DNA of 64,000 nucleotides. Source: Paenibacillus chitinolyticus NBRC 15660 (lineage in GTDB: Bacteria; Bacillota; Bacilli; Paenibacillales; NBRC-103111). The notes beneath the pieces were generated by a model, which was given only the letters and a program-made list of their open reading frames with translations, made no database searches and was not told the DNA's origin. The position numbers and the translations under genes were made by a program. Shown here one piece after another: positions 8,710-17,985 of this stretch (its first letter is position 1; each line of letters begins with the position of its first letter). The stretch is from positions 62,001 to 126,000 of the forward strand of contig NZ_BBJT01000002.1 in assembly GCF_000739915.1 (NCBI RefSeq). The letters are read 5' to 3'.

Positions 8710-8841
8710 TTGTCGAAGGAAGACGTCTGAATGAATGCTTATATGTAATTACTTCATTCTAGGTATGCATTGATTTCCTGTTTGGTAATTGCTTTCTACG
8801 TTTGAGTCAGCCTTGTAAAACACGAAGGAGCCAAGTAAGAC

Positions 8842-8870
8842 AGCCTGCTGGTTTCAGCAGGCTATTTTGT
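8842..8870 (+). terminator. Intrinsic terminator
   Basis: AGCCTGCTG/CAGCAGGCT (9 bp) around GTTT, followed by ATTTTGT. It lies between two convergent genes. Confidence 0.75.
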
Positions 8871-8935
8871 CGATTACATAGTCAAACACGAATTCCGCAA
8901 GGTCATTCTCGTTTGGGAATTATTCTGACTGGTAT

Positions 8936-10141
8936 TCATTGCTTTCCGGGAAAACCATGTTTACTCGCACTCCACGCGACCATCAACGAAACGATGAGCA
9001 GGATCAGCAGCGCTCCCGGAAACGACTGAACACCCAAAAGTTCCAGCAAGGCACCGCCTACGATGCCTCCGCATGCGATGGCCAGATTCCAGACGGTCGT
9101 ATTAATCGGCATGGCGATGTCTACCCCTTCTTCACCACTTGCATTGGCTTGCGCGGATTGCAGCAAGGTGGCCGCACCGCCAAAAGTGAATCCCCATAAC
9201 GCCACAGCTGAGTAGACAATCGTCACAGAGGTGCCGCCGATCCATAGGGCAATGGATACCAGCGCAAAACCACTCAGGCTGATCAATACAAGCATACGCA
9301 GTATCCGGTCGATCAAGATTCCGACAATCCAAATGGACACAAGGGCGGCTGAACCAAAGACCAGCAAAACCAAATCAACACGTCCGGCGAGTCCGGAACG
9401 CTCGAGGAACGGCGCAATGTATGTGTATAAAATATTGTGCGCCAACATCCAGGTGAGCACCACGGTGAGAATCGGGCGCATGCAGGGCATGACGAAGACC
9501 TGCCTTACGGTCATTCTTTGGTTTGCAGGTTGTCCGGGGTAATCAGGCACTTTCCACAGAACCCAGCCGATTAAAATAAGAGCGAGAAAAGACATGAGTA
9601 CGAATACAGCGCGCCACCCGATCTGGTCACCTAGCAAAGTGCCGACGGGCACGCCGAAGGTCAGAGCAATCGGCGTTCCTACCATTGCGACGGCTAAAGC
9701 ACGTCCTTTCAAGGCGTCTGGAACCATGCGCCGCGCGTAACCGGCGATCATGCCCCATGCCGCGCCGGCAGCAACTCCGGCGAAAAATCGAGCAATAAGC
9801 GTCAACGCATAGCTGGTCGACAAGGCGGTAATCGTGTTGAACACCAAAAAGCCAACAATAATGGCGAGAAGCAGCGGACGACGCCGAACTCCGCCGGTAA
9901 GCATGGCGAACGGAATTGCCGCCACAAGCGAGCCTATCGCATAAAGAGTGACAAGCTGCCCTGCCATCGCTGTTGTAATATGCAGCCCATCTCCGATTAA
10001 CGGCAGCAGCCCGGCCGGAATGGTTTCGGTGAGAATGCATATAAATCCAGTCATCGCCAGCGCCAGCAATGCCATCCAAGGAAGACGGGCAGGCATGACT
10101 GCCGCTTGAGCTGTACCTGTAGATGAAGAATGTCGTGACAA
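8936..10141 (-). CDS. MFS transporter, DHA1 type (drug or sugar efflux)
   Basis: A 401-residue integral membrane protein with twelve predicted helices. The N-half includes GDGLHITTAMAGQLVTLYAI, typical of the AraJ/YdhP-like DHA1 branch, and the helix 2-3 loop TGGVRRRPLL stands in for motif A. The start is TTG 10141 with AAGGAGG at 8 nt. It is divergent from a TetR regulator whose operator candidate lies between the genes, so substrate-induced export is likely. Substrate unknown. Confidence 0.88.
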   Translation of the reverse strand: MSRHSSSTGTAQAAVMPARLPWMALLALAMTGFICILTETIPAGLLPLIGDGLHITTAMAGQLVTLYAIGSLVAAIPFAMLTGGVRRRPLLLAIIVGFLVFNTITALSTSYALTLIARFFAGVAAGAAWGMIAGYARRMVPDALKGRALAVAMVGTPIALTFGVPVGTLLGDQIGWRAVFVLMSFLALILIGWVLWKVPDYPGQPANQRMTVRQVFVMPCMRPILTVVLTWMLAHNILYTYIAPFLERSGLAGRVDLVLLVFGSAALVSIWIVGILIDRILRMLVLISLSGFALVSIALWIGGTSVTIVYSAVALWGFTFGGAATLLQSAQANASGEEGVDIAMPINTTVWNLAIACGGIVGGALLELLGVQSFPGALLILLIVSLMVAWSASKHGFPGKQ

Positions 10142-10214
10142 ATGAACTTCCTCCTTTGCATAGATATGAATTATGGATCGATCACTCCATAAAAGTTAAC
10201 CATCCGGACTTTAC

Positions 10215-10252
10215 TTGTCAATAACTTGTGGATCAATTAGTATAGAATTGAT
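10215..10252 (+). promoter_or_regulatory. TetR promoter with palindromic operator
   Basis: TTGTCA (10215-10220), 17 nt, then TAGTAT (10238-10243). The inverted repeat ATCAATT-N7-AATTGAT (10232-10252) covers the -10 and start region. A second partial repeat ATGGA-N8-TCCAT lies nearer the MFS gene. Confidence 0.55.
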
Positions 10253-10267
10253 GAAGGAGGTCATTTT

Positions 10268-10897
10268 ATGCCACGAACGGGACGTCCACGCGCATTTAAT
10301 CGTGATGAGGCGGTTGCTGCGGCTATGTTTTTGTTTTGGGAACACGGTTTTGAATCCACTTCGCTTACACAGCTCCGCGAAGCAATGGGAGGCATATCGG
10401 CGGCGAGTTTTTATGCGGCGTTCGAATCCAAGGAGGCGCTGTTTTACGAGGCGATGAACGTATATAAATCCACATATGGACAGGTTTCAGATAGTTTCCG
10501 GGATAGAAGCTTGACTCCGAAAGCAGCAATCGAACAAGTGCTTCGACGAGCGGCACGAATGCAGACAGACCGTTCTCATCCTTTAGGTTGCCTACTGGTT
10601 TTGTCGGCCGTAAACTGTTCCCCTGAACTAAATCATATACAAGAGATGGTTGCCAAGGAGCGCCAGAAGGTGCGGGGCTGGTTGAAAGATTGTTTATCGC
10701 GGGCAGCGGAGGATGAAGAATTGCCCCCTACTGCGGATATTTCGGTGTTGGTTGCTTTATTTGATACATTTCTTCAAGGTATATCCACACAAGCCCGGGA
10801 CGGTATTCCGTATGAAACCATTGACGAGGCCATCACTCAACTGATGCGGATATGGGATGTATCATCGGCTAAACCAGACATTCAGGGGATACATTGA
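10268..10897 (+). CDS. TetR/AcrR family repressor
   Basis: 209 residues. The N-terminal helix-turn-helix is clear: GRPRAFNRDEAVAAAM, then LTQLREAMGGISAASFYAAF with SKEALF after it. The C-terminal ligand domain carries two cysteines (HPLGCLL, AVNCSPEL), as in the YxaF/AefR-like group. ATG 10268 follows GAAGGAGG at 7 nt. It faces the MFS gene across 126 bp and probably represses both. Confidence 0.88.
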   Translation: MPRTGRPRAFNRDEAVAAAMFLFWEHGFESTSLTQLREAMGGISAASFYAAFESKEALFYEAMNVYKSTYGQVSDSFRDRSLTPKAAIEQVLRRAARMQTDRSHPLGCLLVLSAVNCSPELNHIQEMVAKERQKVRGWLKDCLSRAAEDEELPPTADISVLVALFDTFLQGISTQARDGIPYETIDEAITQLMRIWDVSSAKPDIQGIH

Positions 10898-11020
10898 TTT
10901 CTTGAATCTTAACACGACCTCCCCCTCCTCTCTTGTCATTCTTCTCCCGGACCGCATGCCGTAGTTTTTGCACCCGCTTGTTGCGTATCGAACAATACTA
11001 GGCTCACACACTTATACGTG

Positions 11021-11055
11021 AAAAAGGACAGCCCCGTTATGCCGGGACTGTCCTT
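11021..11055 (-). terminator. Intrinsic terminator of the MFS-monooxygenase unit
   Basis: AAGGACAG/CTGTCCTT with an inner CCCG/CGGG stem; on the minus strand it is followed by TTTTT. Confidence 0.85.
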
Positions 11056-11126
11056 CGTCATGCGTTGCTGATCCAGCTCCGCCGCAAGCCGTTTGCCTGC
11101 ACAATGCGGTTCACGATTACTTCAAT

Positions 11127-11632
11127 TCACGAAGAAAATCTTTCTTTCGAAACGAGGATGTCGATGAGTCCGAACGGTACGCGGTCGTCGAAGCAGAATA
11201 GCTCGTGGTTTTGGTGCGCCACTGTGGTGGCGGCCTCGCTGCGGGGGAAAAGCGCCTCTTCGTAGGTGCTCAGTGCCGCTTCTACGTTGTCGGGGTGCGC
11301 GGGGGTCGCCTTCCCCAGCTCGGCGCCGTCGAACATGGCCAAGTTCGCACCCTTGCCGGCGAATGGCGACATCAGGTGTTCCCGTGCGTGTCAAGCACCC
11401 GCACCGCTTGACCGCCTTTGTGGATCAGGCCGAGGAACTCGTTGAACAGCCCAGCTGCCTGGAGTGCAAGTTGTCCGTTGTACTCGTGGATGTCGAGCTG
11501 CCCGACCTGCGCGCGGGCCTCCGCCGAGGGCTCCGCCTCGTAGATCGTTGCGGGGACGCCGTGGACGTGGAGAACACGTGCGAGGGTCAGGCCTCCCAGG
11601 CCGTCGCCAACGATCGTAACGGGTGTCGTCAT
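11127..11632 (-). pseudogene. FAD-dependent monooxygenase (TetX-like) with its middle deleted
   Basis: Two halves of one PF01494-type flavoprotein lie head to tail. The N-part (11632-11375) has [20 protein letters not shown], the FAD Rossmann motif, then [19 protein letters not shown]. The C-part (11372-11127) starts [20 protein letters not shown], which normally follows the GDAAH motif. About 200 residues, including the GD motif, are absent and the frame breaks at the join near 11375. The DNA is far more GC-rich than its neighbours, suggesting origin in a high-GC donor such as an actinomycete. A 9-codon reading MTKKVGSGK with a good ribosome site (GGGGAGGAG) ends overlapping the ATG. Confidence 0.85.
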
Positions 11633-11674
11633 TTTCCGGATCCAACTTTTTTTGTCATGTTACTCCTCCCCTAT

Positions 11675-13093
11675 CTAATTACCTACGGCTGCCTTCCCAT
11701 TACGGCTTTTTAACAAAGAAGAACCTACTAAGCCGACAATCCCAAATACAAAGATTCCAATGAAAGCATAATTTATTCCATAAACCTGGGACTGGGCAAC
11801 TTCGTTAAGTCGTCCGGATTCAACGGCGTGACTCGATACTTCCGTATAGATGGTAATCAATAATGCAATTCCGATCGATCCGCCAACCTGTCGGAACGTA
11901 TTAATCATTGCCGTTCCATGATTGATTAAATGATCCGGCAGCGCATTTAACCCTTCCGTAGTCATTGGCATCATGATCATAGAAATACCCACAATCATGA
12001 GCGCGTAGAACAATACGATCATCCAAAGCGCCGTTTGTGCATGCATGAAAATAAATGGAATTACGGAGACGGCAATCAGAATATAACCGATTACGCCCAA
12101 GTATTTACCGCCGATCCGATCGTAAATTTTACCGGCAATCATGGAAACAATGCCGTTTACAACCGCACCGGGCAACAGAATGAGTCCGGATTCAAGAGCC
12201 GTCATCCCCCTAATGTTTTGAATATAAATAGGCAGCATCGTTTGTGGACCCATTAAGCAAATAAAGGAGATGACCACGGCAATTGTCGATAAAACAAAGG
12301 CATACGACTTAAATACCCTAAACTCAAGCATGGGTTTTTCCGACCTTAATCCCTTTAAAATCAGTAGAGTTAACCCAATTGCGCCAACAATGGACCACAA
12401 TGCTGCGCTTAGAGCGCTACCGGAGCCGGCAATGCTAATCCCATACAATAATGCGCCAAAACCAACCGTGGATAAAAATACAGAAGGAATATCTATCTTT
12501 TGCCGCTTGTTCACCTCTGTGACATTCTTCATGTAGAGTAGGGTAAGAATTAACACAATGACGGCAACAGGAAGCACCATGATAAAGATATATCTCCACG
12601 AGAAATGGTTCATAATCAAACCTGAAAGCGTCGGACCGATCGCCGGCGCAAAAGCCACGACTAATCCAACCAACCCCATCGCCGCCCCCCGCTTCTCTCT
12701 GGGGAAAATGATGAAAAATACAGTCTGCATAAGCAGCATAGTTATGCTTGCTCCGCAGGCTTGGATGATGCGTGCAATCAAAAGTAAAGTGAAGTTTGGC
12801 GATACAGCCGCAAGCGTTGTTCCTGCAATAAATAAGGACATAGCCACGATCATTAATTGACGAGTCGTATATTTGCTTATAAAGAATGCCGTCACCGGAA
12901 GAAGAATACCGTTAGCCATCAAGTAAGCCGTAGTTAGCCATTGTCCAGTACCTGCACTAATTCCAAAATCGATCATGATCTCGGGCAAGGCGGTAAACAA
13001 GACCGTTTGATTTAAGATGGTTACAAACGTTCCTATTAGAAAAATACATGCAAGTAAGGTTCTATTAAAGGTAAGACTGCTTTTTTCACTCAT
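11675..13093 (-). CDS. MFS transporter, DHA2 (EmrB/QacA) type
   Basis: 472 residues with 14 predicted helices. Family marks include TILNQTVLFTALPEIM, GQWLTTAYLMANGILLPVTA, RIIQACGASI, and the motif C-like VVAFAPAIGPTLSGLIM. DHA2 pumps use proton exchange to export drugs. ATG 13093 follows AAAGGAG at 9-10 nt; the longer reading to 13162 lacks a site. It is divergent from a MarR gene and upstream of the deleted monooxygenase (42-bp gap), so the original unit was probably an efflux-plus-modification resistance pair. Confidence 0.9.
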   Translation of the reverse strand: MSEKSSLTFNRTLLACIFLIGTFVTILNQTVLFTALPEIMIDFGISAGTGQWLTTAYLMANGILLPVTAFFISKYTTRQLMIVAMSLFIAGTTLAAVSPNFTLLLIARIIQACGASITMLLMQTVFFIIFPREKRGAAMGLVGLVVAFAPAIGPTLSGLIMNHFSWRYIFIMVLPVAVIVLILTLLYMKNVTEVNKRQKIDIPSVFLSTVGFGALLYGISIAGSGSALSAALWSIVGAIGLTLLILKGLRSEKPMLEFRVFKSYAFVLSTIAVVISFICLMGPQTMLPIYIQNIRGMTALESGLILLPGAVVNGIVSMIAGKIYDRIGGKYLGVIGYILIAVSVIPFIFMHAQTALWMIVLFYALMIVGISMIMMPMTTEGLNALPDHLINHGTAMINTFRQVGGSIGIALLITIYTEVSSHAVESGRLNEVAQSQVYGINYAFIGIFVFGIVGLVGSSLLKSRNGKAAVGN

Positions 13094-13332
13094 CACCATG
13101 TTCTCCTTTAAGTTCATTCCTGCTTCATTGCTGTCATCCATCCGAGATGGGGAAAAAATCACTCAAAACCATGTTTTCTCCTTCCTCTTTGGCTTATACT
13201 AATATCGATATCGTTTGACTCTCATCCGTTTTTGGATTGAACATTTAATGATGAGCCATGTAATAGTGAGGCGCCACACTAATATAGAGCAAGCGTACTT
13301 CTCAATTTATTTTTTGTCAAGGGAGAATAAGG

Positions 13333-13800
13333 ATGGATCTTTCAAAAGAAAATGCCGTTTTAGCGGTTGAAGTTCTTGATCTGCTGTTTCGTGCCACGCG
13401 CCATATCCAACAGGAATATGAAATGAAACTGGAGTCGCTTTCTTTACCGTTCCAGCTTTCAGGACCTAGGCTACGCCTATTGCTTGTGGTTTGGCGTGCG
13501 GAAAAAATTCGGATGAATGAACTAGCGAGCAAATTGGGCGTGAAACCCAGAACCGTGACTGAATTGGTTGATGCATTGGAACGGGATGGTGTTCTTCACC
13601 GAACCCCTGACCCGAATGATCGCCGGGCAACGCTTCTGCATTTAACCGAAGAAGCGCTGAATCAGATTTCTCGTGTTCGGTCTGTGCAAATGCAAATTTC
13701 GGATGAAATTTTGCAAAAGTTTTCAGCAGAACAGCGCACCCAATTACATGCCTTATTAAGCAAGATTTTTGAAGGAATGGAATTTGATTTTGTCTATTAA
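13333..13800 (+). CDS. MarR-family regulator
   Basis: 155 residues. Winged helix: RMNELASKLGVKPRTVTELV, DALERDGVLHR, wing PDPNDRRATLLHLT. Start ATG 13333 has GGGAGAATAAGG directly upstream. It is divergent from the DHA2 pump across 239 bp. This spacer contains the palindrome ATATCGATAT at 13202-13211, a candidate operator. It likely represses the pump and itself. Confidence 0.88.
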   Translation: MDLSKENAVLAVEVLDLLFRATRHIQQEYEMKLESLSLPFQLSGPRLRLLLVVWRAEKIRMNELASKLGVKPRTVTELVDALERDGVLHRTPDPNDRRATLLHLTEEALNQISRVRSVQMQISDEILQKFSAEQRTQLHALLSKIFEGMEFDFVY

Positions 13801-13840
13801 CTGCATGCATGCAGTTTCGTAGTGTATCCATCAAAAAATC

Positions 13841-13886
13841 CCCTCTGAGTAAAAGGCAGTCCGCCCACTCAAAGGGGAAACAATTT
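13841..13886 (-). terminator. Terminator-like hairpin with no clear gene
   Basis: On the minus strand CCCCTTTGAGT pairs with ACTCAGAGGGG, with an inner GGC/GCC, and ATTTTTTG follows. No minus-strand gene that would need it is recognisable in 13887-14110; a plus-strand role for the MarR gene is possible but lacks a U-run. Confidence 0.4.
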
Positions 13887-14155
13887 TGGGTGCCGGGGCC
13901 CAAGGTCGTCTCGTTCGAAAAGTCCTGCGCGTGCTCGATACATACATGCACACTGCTGGGCATCCGAAATTGTGGGCCATATTCCGAAATTCCAATGTCT
14001 ACCACATTTTGGTGCATAGGTTTATAATTTTTTTGTAAGCGCATACACGCTTAGGCTTCAGACAACCAAATACCGTCAGATCAAAGGGGGGGATGCCGTT
14101 TTAAACCCGATTGCGAGCTGATTTTATCCCCATTTTTAAAGGAGGAATTCTGATC

Positions 14156-15502
14156 ATGCGAAAGGGAATGTCTTACCTGTTGATCCTGTCGTTATTTCTG
14201 ACCTGTTTTTCCATCTTCGCTACGAAAGCCGAAGCCGCGGACTATACGCGCGGCGTCGAATTATCCGGAAGCGCAGCCACTATATGGTTCAAATCCGCTG
14301 TCAACACGAGTTGGGTCGATGTCCACTACAAAGTGAACGGCGGCGAACAGCAAAATTTTAGAATGGCCTACAACGCCGGCAAATCCCGATATGAAAAAGC
14401 CGTCTCAAACATTTCCGCCGGCTCCGTAATTACGTATTCGTTCACTTACAATAACGGAACTCCAGCTTACGACACCGAAGTCTTTACTTACACCGCGGGT
14501 ACCACGCCGCCTCCCTCTTCTTCCGGCTCTATTTATGACATTCTTCCATCTTCGATTCCCTCACCGCCAAGCGGCGCCGTTTCAGTGAAGGTCATGAATG
14601 GCACCAAAGGCGCTTACTCCGACCAGCAGATATACTGGGGCGTTATCGGCATTAATCCCGCCAACAATAAGTGGAGCTATCTGGACCTGAACGGCAATCT
14701 GATTCCCATCTCCACCGCCTTGAATGATGCGCCGGGGCATCTAACCAAAAAAGGCATCAGTTACGCCAACATTTACAATAAGGTCAGCGATGCTTCCTGG
14801 GTCACCTTGCCTAAAATCACGGCGGGCCGAATGTTCCTTAGCGTCGGTACACCCCTGTACATCAAAACCTATAACGATGGATTCGCCGGTCCCGATATCA
14901 ATAATCCGACCGATCCAAACCGCGATATCTATTTCGATTTCGCCGAGTTCACGATTGATGCAGCCGGCTATCACGGCAATACGACACGCGTCGATGGATT
15001 CGGTTTCCCCATTCAGCATCGACTGGTCAACAAATCCGGTTCCTTCGATCGAACCACGGGTGAACTGGAATCCGAGACCCGAAGCGGAATCTTCACCAAA
15101 TTCCAGGCTGAAGTTCCCGCCGCTTTCAAATCGCTGGCCATCGTTCAAGCGCCTTACCGCATCGTCGCGCCGATTCACGGTTCTTTCGCCCAGGGTGGCG
15201 CTAATGCCAACTATTTCGGCGGGTACGCTCCATACAGCACACAGGATATTTTCCGGTGCGACGGCGCTTTGACCAATGCGGCAACTTGTGCAGCCATTAA
15301 TCGTCATGTTTACACGACGAGTGACTGGAATAACGTGTCGAATTACTATAAAGCCGCGCCGGCCAATTATTACGCGAAATTTTGGCACGATCACAGCATT
15401 AACCGCTTGGCCTACGGGTTTCCGTATGACGATGTCAACGGCCAATCCTCTTATCTTGAAGTAGGCGATCCGAAAGGCCTGATTATCCGTGTCGGCTGGT
15501 AA
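14156..15502 (+). CDS. Secreted beta-1,3-glucanase: CBM56 plus GH64
   Basis: 448 residues. A signal peptide (predicted cut after KAEA, residue 27) is followed by a CBM56-like beta-1,3-glucan binding domain (about 30-115: AATIWFKSAVNTSWVDVHYK). A Pro/Ser linker leads to a GH64 catalytic domain (about 127-448). The two acids fit the family: Glu264 in DFAEFT and Asp280 in TTRVDGFG, 16 apart, the same spacing as the Glu154/Asp170 pair of the Streptomyces laminaripentaose-producing enzyme. It would cut fungal or curdlan beta-1,3-glucan outside the cell. ATG 14156 follows AAAGGAGG. A strong terminator follows. Confidence 0.93.
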   Translation: MRKGMSYLLILSLFLTCFSIFATKAEAADYTRGVELSGSAATIWFKSAVNTSWVDVHYKVNGGEQQNFRMAYNAGKSRYEKAVSNISAGSVITYSFTYNNGTPAYDTEVFTYTAGTTPPPSSSGSIYDILPSSIPSPPSGAVSVKVMNGTKGAYSDQQIYWGVIGINPANNKWSYLDLNGNLIPISTALNDAPGHLTKKGISYANIYNKVSDASWVTLPKITAGRMFLSVGTPLYIKTYNDGFAGPDINNPTDPNRDIYFDFAEFTIDAAGYHGNTTRVDGFGFPIQHRLVNKSGSFDRTTGELESETRSGIFTKFQAEVPAAFKSLAIVQAPYRIVAPIHGSFAQGGANANYFGGYAPYSTQDIFRCDGALTNAATCAAINRHVYTTSDWNNVSNYYKAAPANYYAKFWHDHSINRLAYGFPYDDVNGQSSYLEVGDPKGLIIRVGW

Positions 15503-15609
15503 ATATTGTGTTGACAATGTTCGAAGTATACTGTTACCGAAACGGAATATCTTACCTAAAACCTATTTGGGATGATGTGGACTTTTCTGGAGGGTAATCT
15601 CTATTTTCG

Positions 15610-15647
15610 CCACACAAAGGCCGTACGGTCGTTTGTGTGGTTTTTTT
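15610..15647 (+). terminator. Intrinsic terminator after the glucanase gene
   Basis: CCACACAAA/TTTGTGTGG with an inner GCC-GTAC-GGT stem, followed by seven T. Confidence 0.9.
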
Positions 15648-15744
15648 GCGTTCAATAAAGGAGGAAAATGAAGGACTGCGTTCACACGGCCGAGGTGCGC
15701 ACCAGTGTTCCTTCTTCTCCTGCATAAGCAGTTCCACAATGATG

Positions 15745-15774
15745 TTGAAATAGAAACAAAAATTTGAATATACT
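15745..15774 (+). promoter_or_regulatory. Promoter of the second MarR-type gene with a GAAACAAA half-site
   Basis: TTGAAA (15745-15750), 18 nt, TATACT (15769-15774). GAAACAAA at 15753-15760 in the spacer recurs in the promoter of the downstream MFS gene. Confidence 0.65.
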
Positions 15775-15807
15775 ATTGTTAATGCGCAACGGGTTGGAGG
15801 ACAGGCC

Positions 15808-16281
15808 ATGAACAAAGAAGAACAGGTCCTAATGGGTTTCAGGGACTTATTTAACAAGCTGGTTTGGCTTAATAAGGGGAAGATGGAAAACAGTCTTAAG
15901 GGGTATAAGCCTTCTGAAGTACATTGCATCGAATACATTGAAAAAAATGTAGATTCCAACGTGACAAAACTTGCGGAGTCCTTTTATATGACCCGCGGTG
16001 CCATCAGTAAAATAACTAAGCAGCTCCTAAAAAAAGGCCTTATCGAAAGCTACCGGAAGCCGGATAACAAGAAAGAAATTTATTTTAGGCTTACTGAAAA
16101 AGGGAAAGTCATTTATAACATTCATGAGGACCTGCACAAAGAGTTTCAAGAGCGGGATAAAGCCGTATTCGAACAGATAACCGAGGAACAATTTGACAGT
16201 ATGCTTAGCTTCGTGGAAACGTACAGCAGGCATTTGGATGCTGAAATAAAGAAACGTGGGATAAGTATTGAGCCGGAATAA
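15808..16281 (+). CDS. MarR-family regulator
   Basis: 157 residues. The helix-turn-helix TKLAESFYMTRGAISKITKQ and wing DNKKEIYFRLTEKGK are well preserved. It is clearly related to the MarR at 24055-24531, which shares the wing and the LTxxGKxxxxxHxxLHxxE stretch. ATG 15808 follows TGGAGG at 8 nt. It is co-directional with the broken MFS gene. Shared GAAACAAA elements in both promoters suggest autoregulation and control of that gene. Confidence 0.9.
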   Translation: MNKEEQVLMGFRDLFNKLVWLNKGKMENSLKGYKPSEVHCIEYIEKNVDSNVTKLAESFYMTRGAISKITKQLLKKGLIESYRKPDNKKEIYFRLTEKGKVIYNIHEDLHKEFQERDKAVFEQITEEQFDSMLSFVETYSRHLDAEIKKRGISIEPE

Positions 16282-16306
16282 ATTTGAATCATGAAAATGA
16301 AACCAC

Positions 16307-16346
16307 AAGCAGCCGGGTTCTATCGAGAGCGGGCTGCCTTTTTATT
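16307..16346 (+). terminator. Intrinsic terminator
   Basis: AAGCAGCC/GGCTGCCTT arms around a 17-nt loop, followed by TTTTTATT. Confidence 0.75.
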
Positions 16347-16358
16347 GTTATTATTTTG

Positions 16359-16399
16359 TTGACGCGGAAACAAAAATGTAATACGATAAATTTGTTTCC
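16359..16399 (+). promoter_or_regulatory. MFS promoter bracketed by a MarR-type inverted repeat
   Basis: TTGACG (16359-16364), 17 nt, TACGAT (16382-16387). GGAAACAAA (16366-16374) and TTTGTTTCC (16391-16399) are perfect 9-bp arms lying in the spacer and just after the -10. Confidence 0.8.
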
Positions 16400-16436
16400 A
16401 AGGAATCAAAATAACGAGTTTTGAGAGGAGAATGTC

Positions 16437-17169
16437 ATGTTCAAATTCAAATCACCCCATGAACAGGACACAGAACAAACCATAGATAAACATGCTTTAC
16501 TATTCGGTCTTATCTCTGTATTTCTTTGCGGAATAGGCTTCAGTATTATCACACCTGTCGTCCCGTTCTTAGTGCAGCCTTATATAAGCAATCCGGGAGA
16601 ACAAGCTATAGTTGTTACGCTGCTGACCTCTGTTTATGCATTGTGCGTGTTTTTTGCGGCCCCCGTACTTGGAGCTTTGAGCGACAAATATGGCCGTCGT
16701 CCATTGCTCCTGGTATGCCTGTTGGGTTCCGCAATCGGGTACTTCGTTTTTGGCATAGGTGGAGCTCTATGGGTACTATTTGCCGGGCGCATAATAGAAG
16801 GCATAACAGGCGGGAGTATAGGCACGATCTTCGCCTATTTTGCCGATATCATTCCTCCGGAACAGAGAACCAAATACTTTGGTTGGCTAAGCGCGATTGT
16901 AGGCGTAGGCACCGTCATCGGCCCGACTGTAGGCGGATTACTTGCCAAGTTTGGTTATTCTGTACCCATGTATTTTGGAGCCGTCATAACTTTATTGAAT
17001 GTTGTTTATGGGTTCTTTTTTATGCCTGAGAGCCTTAAGGCGAAGAATAGACTGAAAGAGAGGTCAAATCTATGTATCACTTGGTCATGCCGCACCCGCT
17101 TTTATGGGGATGATCCTTATAGCGGCGGCCATACCCGTTTTATATAAGAGAACGCATGTAACTAGGTAA
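16437..17169 (+). pseudogene. MFS (TetA-like) transporter with internal deletion and frameshift
   Basis: The N-half is intact through helix six: GFSIITPVVPFLVQPYI, motif A GALSDKYGRRPLLLVCLLG, RIIEGITGGSIGTIFAYFAD, and PESLKAKNRLKE. The reading then changes to nonsense (stop at 17147). In the next frame the true C-terminus of the same family appears: VSLGHAAPAFMGMILIAAAI then PVLYKR, ending at 17169. About 190 residues (helices 7-11) are missing between. The promoter and regulator are still intact, so the loss looks recent. Confidence 0.88.
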
Positions 17170-17246
17170 CTGCCTGCATAAAAACTTGCGGAATGCCCTT
17201 TCTTTGATCTCCCGTTTATAAAGGGCACAAGATTATAAACCTCATT

Positions 17247-17281
17247 GAAAACGCTCATCCGATAACCGGATGAGCGTTTTT
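17247..17281. terminator. Bidirectional terminator between convergent units
   Basis: AAAACGCTCATCCG/CGGATGAGCGTTTTT, 14-bp stem, ATAA-type loop, with T-runs in both directions. Confidence 0.9.
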
Positions 17282-17286
17282 GCATT

Positions 17287-17967
17287 CTACTTCCCCTGCT
17301 CCTTGATCACCTGCTCAATCCCGAGCAGAATCAGCCTCAGGCCAAACTCGAACGCCTTGTCAGTCCCCATCAGTTCGAACAGCCCGTTCGTGAACATTCT
17401 CCGGAACAGTCCCGCATCCGTCTCGCTCATGGAGTCCAGAAGTCGGTCCATTTCCCCGACCGGAAGCTCCTTCTGCTCCTTCAGGATAGCGGTAACATTG
17501 CGCTGATGCTGATAATCATCCAGAACGAAGTAGTAGACATAGTTCACAAGGGTGAGAATGACTTGCATCTTCTGCTCTTGGTCAAGCGGCGTTGACTCCA
17601 CGCAGAGCAGCATACGGTTGGTAAACCGGATGATATCCGGTTCGTGGGGCAGCGTCATCATCATGAGCTGTGTGGAGCAAGGATACCGGCTGAGTACGCT
17701 CCGTACCGTTACCGCAAGTCCCGTCAGCTGCTCCTTCCAATCCCCCTCGGACCGGAACTCCTCCAGGATCATTTTCGATACCTGGTTGGCCAGACGCTGG
17801 TAGAGATCCTGCTTGCTCTTGAAGTACCAGTACAGAGAGGGAGCCTGAATCCCCAACCGGTCGGCCAATCGTCTCATGCTGAATTTCTCGATGCCACCTT
17901 CCCCTAGAAGTTCCCAAGAGGTTTCCAAAATTTTATCCTCCGAAATCTGAGGCTGCTGCTTTTTCAT
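17287..17967 (-). CDS. TetR-family repressor (TetR_C type)
   Basis: 226 residues. Helix-turn-helix: ISEDKILETSWELLGEGGIE, FSMRRLADRLGIQAPSLYWY, FKSKQDL, as in true tetracycline-repressor relatives. The C-terminal ligand domain is about 170 residues. ATG at 17967 is preceded by a purine-rich AAAAGGGCGG. Three CTAACA-type operators lie between this gene and the divergent MATE exporter, so it should repress both. Confidence 0.9.
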   Translation of the reverse strand: MKKQQPQISEDKILETSWELLGEGGIEKFSMRRLADRLGIQAPSLYWYFKSKQDLYQRLANQVSKMILEEFRSEGDWKEQLTGLAVTVRSVLSRYPCSTQLMMMTLPHEPDIIRFTNRMLLCVESTPLDQEQKMQVILTLVNYVYYFVLDDYQHQRNVTAILKEQKELPVGEMDRLLDSMSETDAGLFRRMFTNGLFELMGTDKAFEFGLRLILLGIEQVIKEQGK

Positions 17968-17985
17968 CGATATCCGCCCTTTTAT

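Noticed and set aside
13466-14044. 192-codon minus-strand frame across the MarR gene
   Set aside because: It overlaps a real regulator and reads through a terminator hairpin; no domain seen.
14741-15517. 258-codon minus-strand frame opposite the glucanase
   Set aside because: Shadow frame; the plus strand carries catalytic residues and a signal peptide.
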